A stretch of 64,000 bases of DNA from Paralichthys olivaceus (lineage: Eukaryota; Chordata; Actinopteri; Pleuronectiformes; Paralichthyidae), in assembly GCF_024713975.1 (NCBI RefSeq), contig NC_091099.1, positions 1,694,001-1,758,000 on the forward strand. Direction: 5' to 3'. Positions 63,501 through 64,000 of the stretch are shown piece by piece. The notes beneath the pieces are model-generated. The model ran no database searches, had not been told where the DNA came from, and saw nothing but the letters and a program-made list of their open reading frames with translations. Position 1 is the first letter of the stretch. Every line of letters starts with the position of its first letter. The translations under genes were made by a program, and so were the position numbers.

Positions 63501-64000
63501 GAACTTTATGCTAGAGACAGTTTCCATCTGAATATTGATCACCAGGATTTGAAGTTATTATACCTTCCATACTTTGCTTGCACTTAGGACCAAACAACTA
63601 AAATATTCATCGAATTGGTTTTGATGAGATTTTTAGTCGAGAGCAAACGTGTTTAAATTGGTTTGAACTTGTGTTTAGGACTCACCAAGAATAAAATTAG
63701 GGTAAAAATATTAACCAAATATTAAGAAACACAAACTTGCACCATATCTGTCTTCAGAATGTACATTGTTCTAATGTAATTAACTTGTTTTTTGTTAAAA
63801 CACATTTGCTCTGTGTCGGTAGCCTTAATTACATCATCACAGGACTCACAGTGAAAACCTTTGCGATCTATGCAGCTGTACTGAATGCATACTGTACAAA
63901 AACATTGAATGTGTTTCAGGTTAATCACATAGAAATGATCTCGGCTGTAAATTTTACTTTCTCGCTTTGCACAAATAAAAACTGAAGAAGAAAGAAAATG
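60565..64000 (+). other. chka: chka 3' UTR and downstream flank
   Basis: No coding exon I can support. Candidate polyadenylation signals on the plus strand are AATAAA at 62564-62569 and at 63974-63979; use of the last one would give a 3' UTR of about 3.4 kb. The open stretch 62343-62582 begins at TTG, not ATG, and I do not treat it as a gene. Confidence 0.5.

Overview
This window is a gene-bearing piece of a ray-finned fish genome, most likely a percomorph teleost. The genes have GT-AG introns and vertebrate proteins. The spacers carry dispersed repeats of the kind common in spiny-rayed fish, plus many (TG)n, (ATC)n and (GAG)n tracts. I saw no prokaryotic, viral or CRISPR-like content, and no tRNA or rRNA gene.

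Layout from left to right: (1) 1-2540, first coding exon and CpG-island promoter of znrf1 (minus strand; the rest lies before base 1). (2) 3046-4480, weak minus-strand exon-like pieces, one resembling a HIPK-type kinase, around a 19-copy 18-bp minisatellite. (3) 6778-12066, complete ldhd, mitochondrial D-lactate dehydrogenase (minus, 11 coding exons, 496 aa). (4) 12067-13652, spacer between head-to-head genes. (5) 13653-16793, fam169b (plus, 6 coding exons, 267 aa). (6) 17378-20427, arpin, an Arp2/3 inhibitor (plus, 6 exons, 225 aa). (7) 22070-37020, anpep, membrane aminopeptidase N (minus, 19 coding exons, 942 aa). (8) 41186-42577, an F-box gene I cannot name (minus, 2 coding exons, 372 aa). 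(9) 45219-60564, chka, choline kinase alpha, with a CCAAT/GC/TATA promoter (plus, 12 coding exons, 418 aa), then about 3.4 kb of 3' UTR or flank.

All coding models were joined by hand: reading phase is kept across every junction and no frameshift is needed. The genes form no single pathway; they are neighbours by chromosomal history. Their human counterparts, from memory, lie on 16q23 (ZNRF1, LDHD), 15q26 (FAM169B, ARPIN, ANPEP) and 11q13 (CHKA).

I found no clear new multi-gene system. The points most worth a second look are an altered GAMEN motif (AAMEN) and a second changed substrate-pocket residue in the aminopeptidase, an acetyltransferase-like acetyl-CoA motif in fam169b, the acidic tail of arpin split by its last intron, a TTAA-flanked inverted-repeat element in arpin intron 1, the unnamed F-box gene, and the decayed kinase-like locus.
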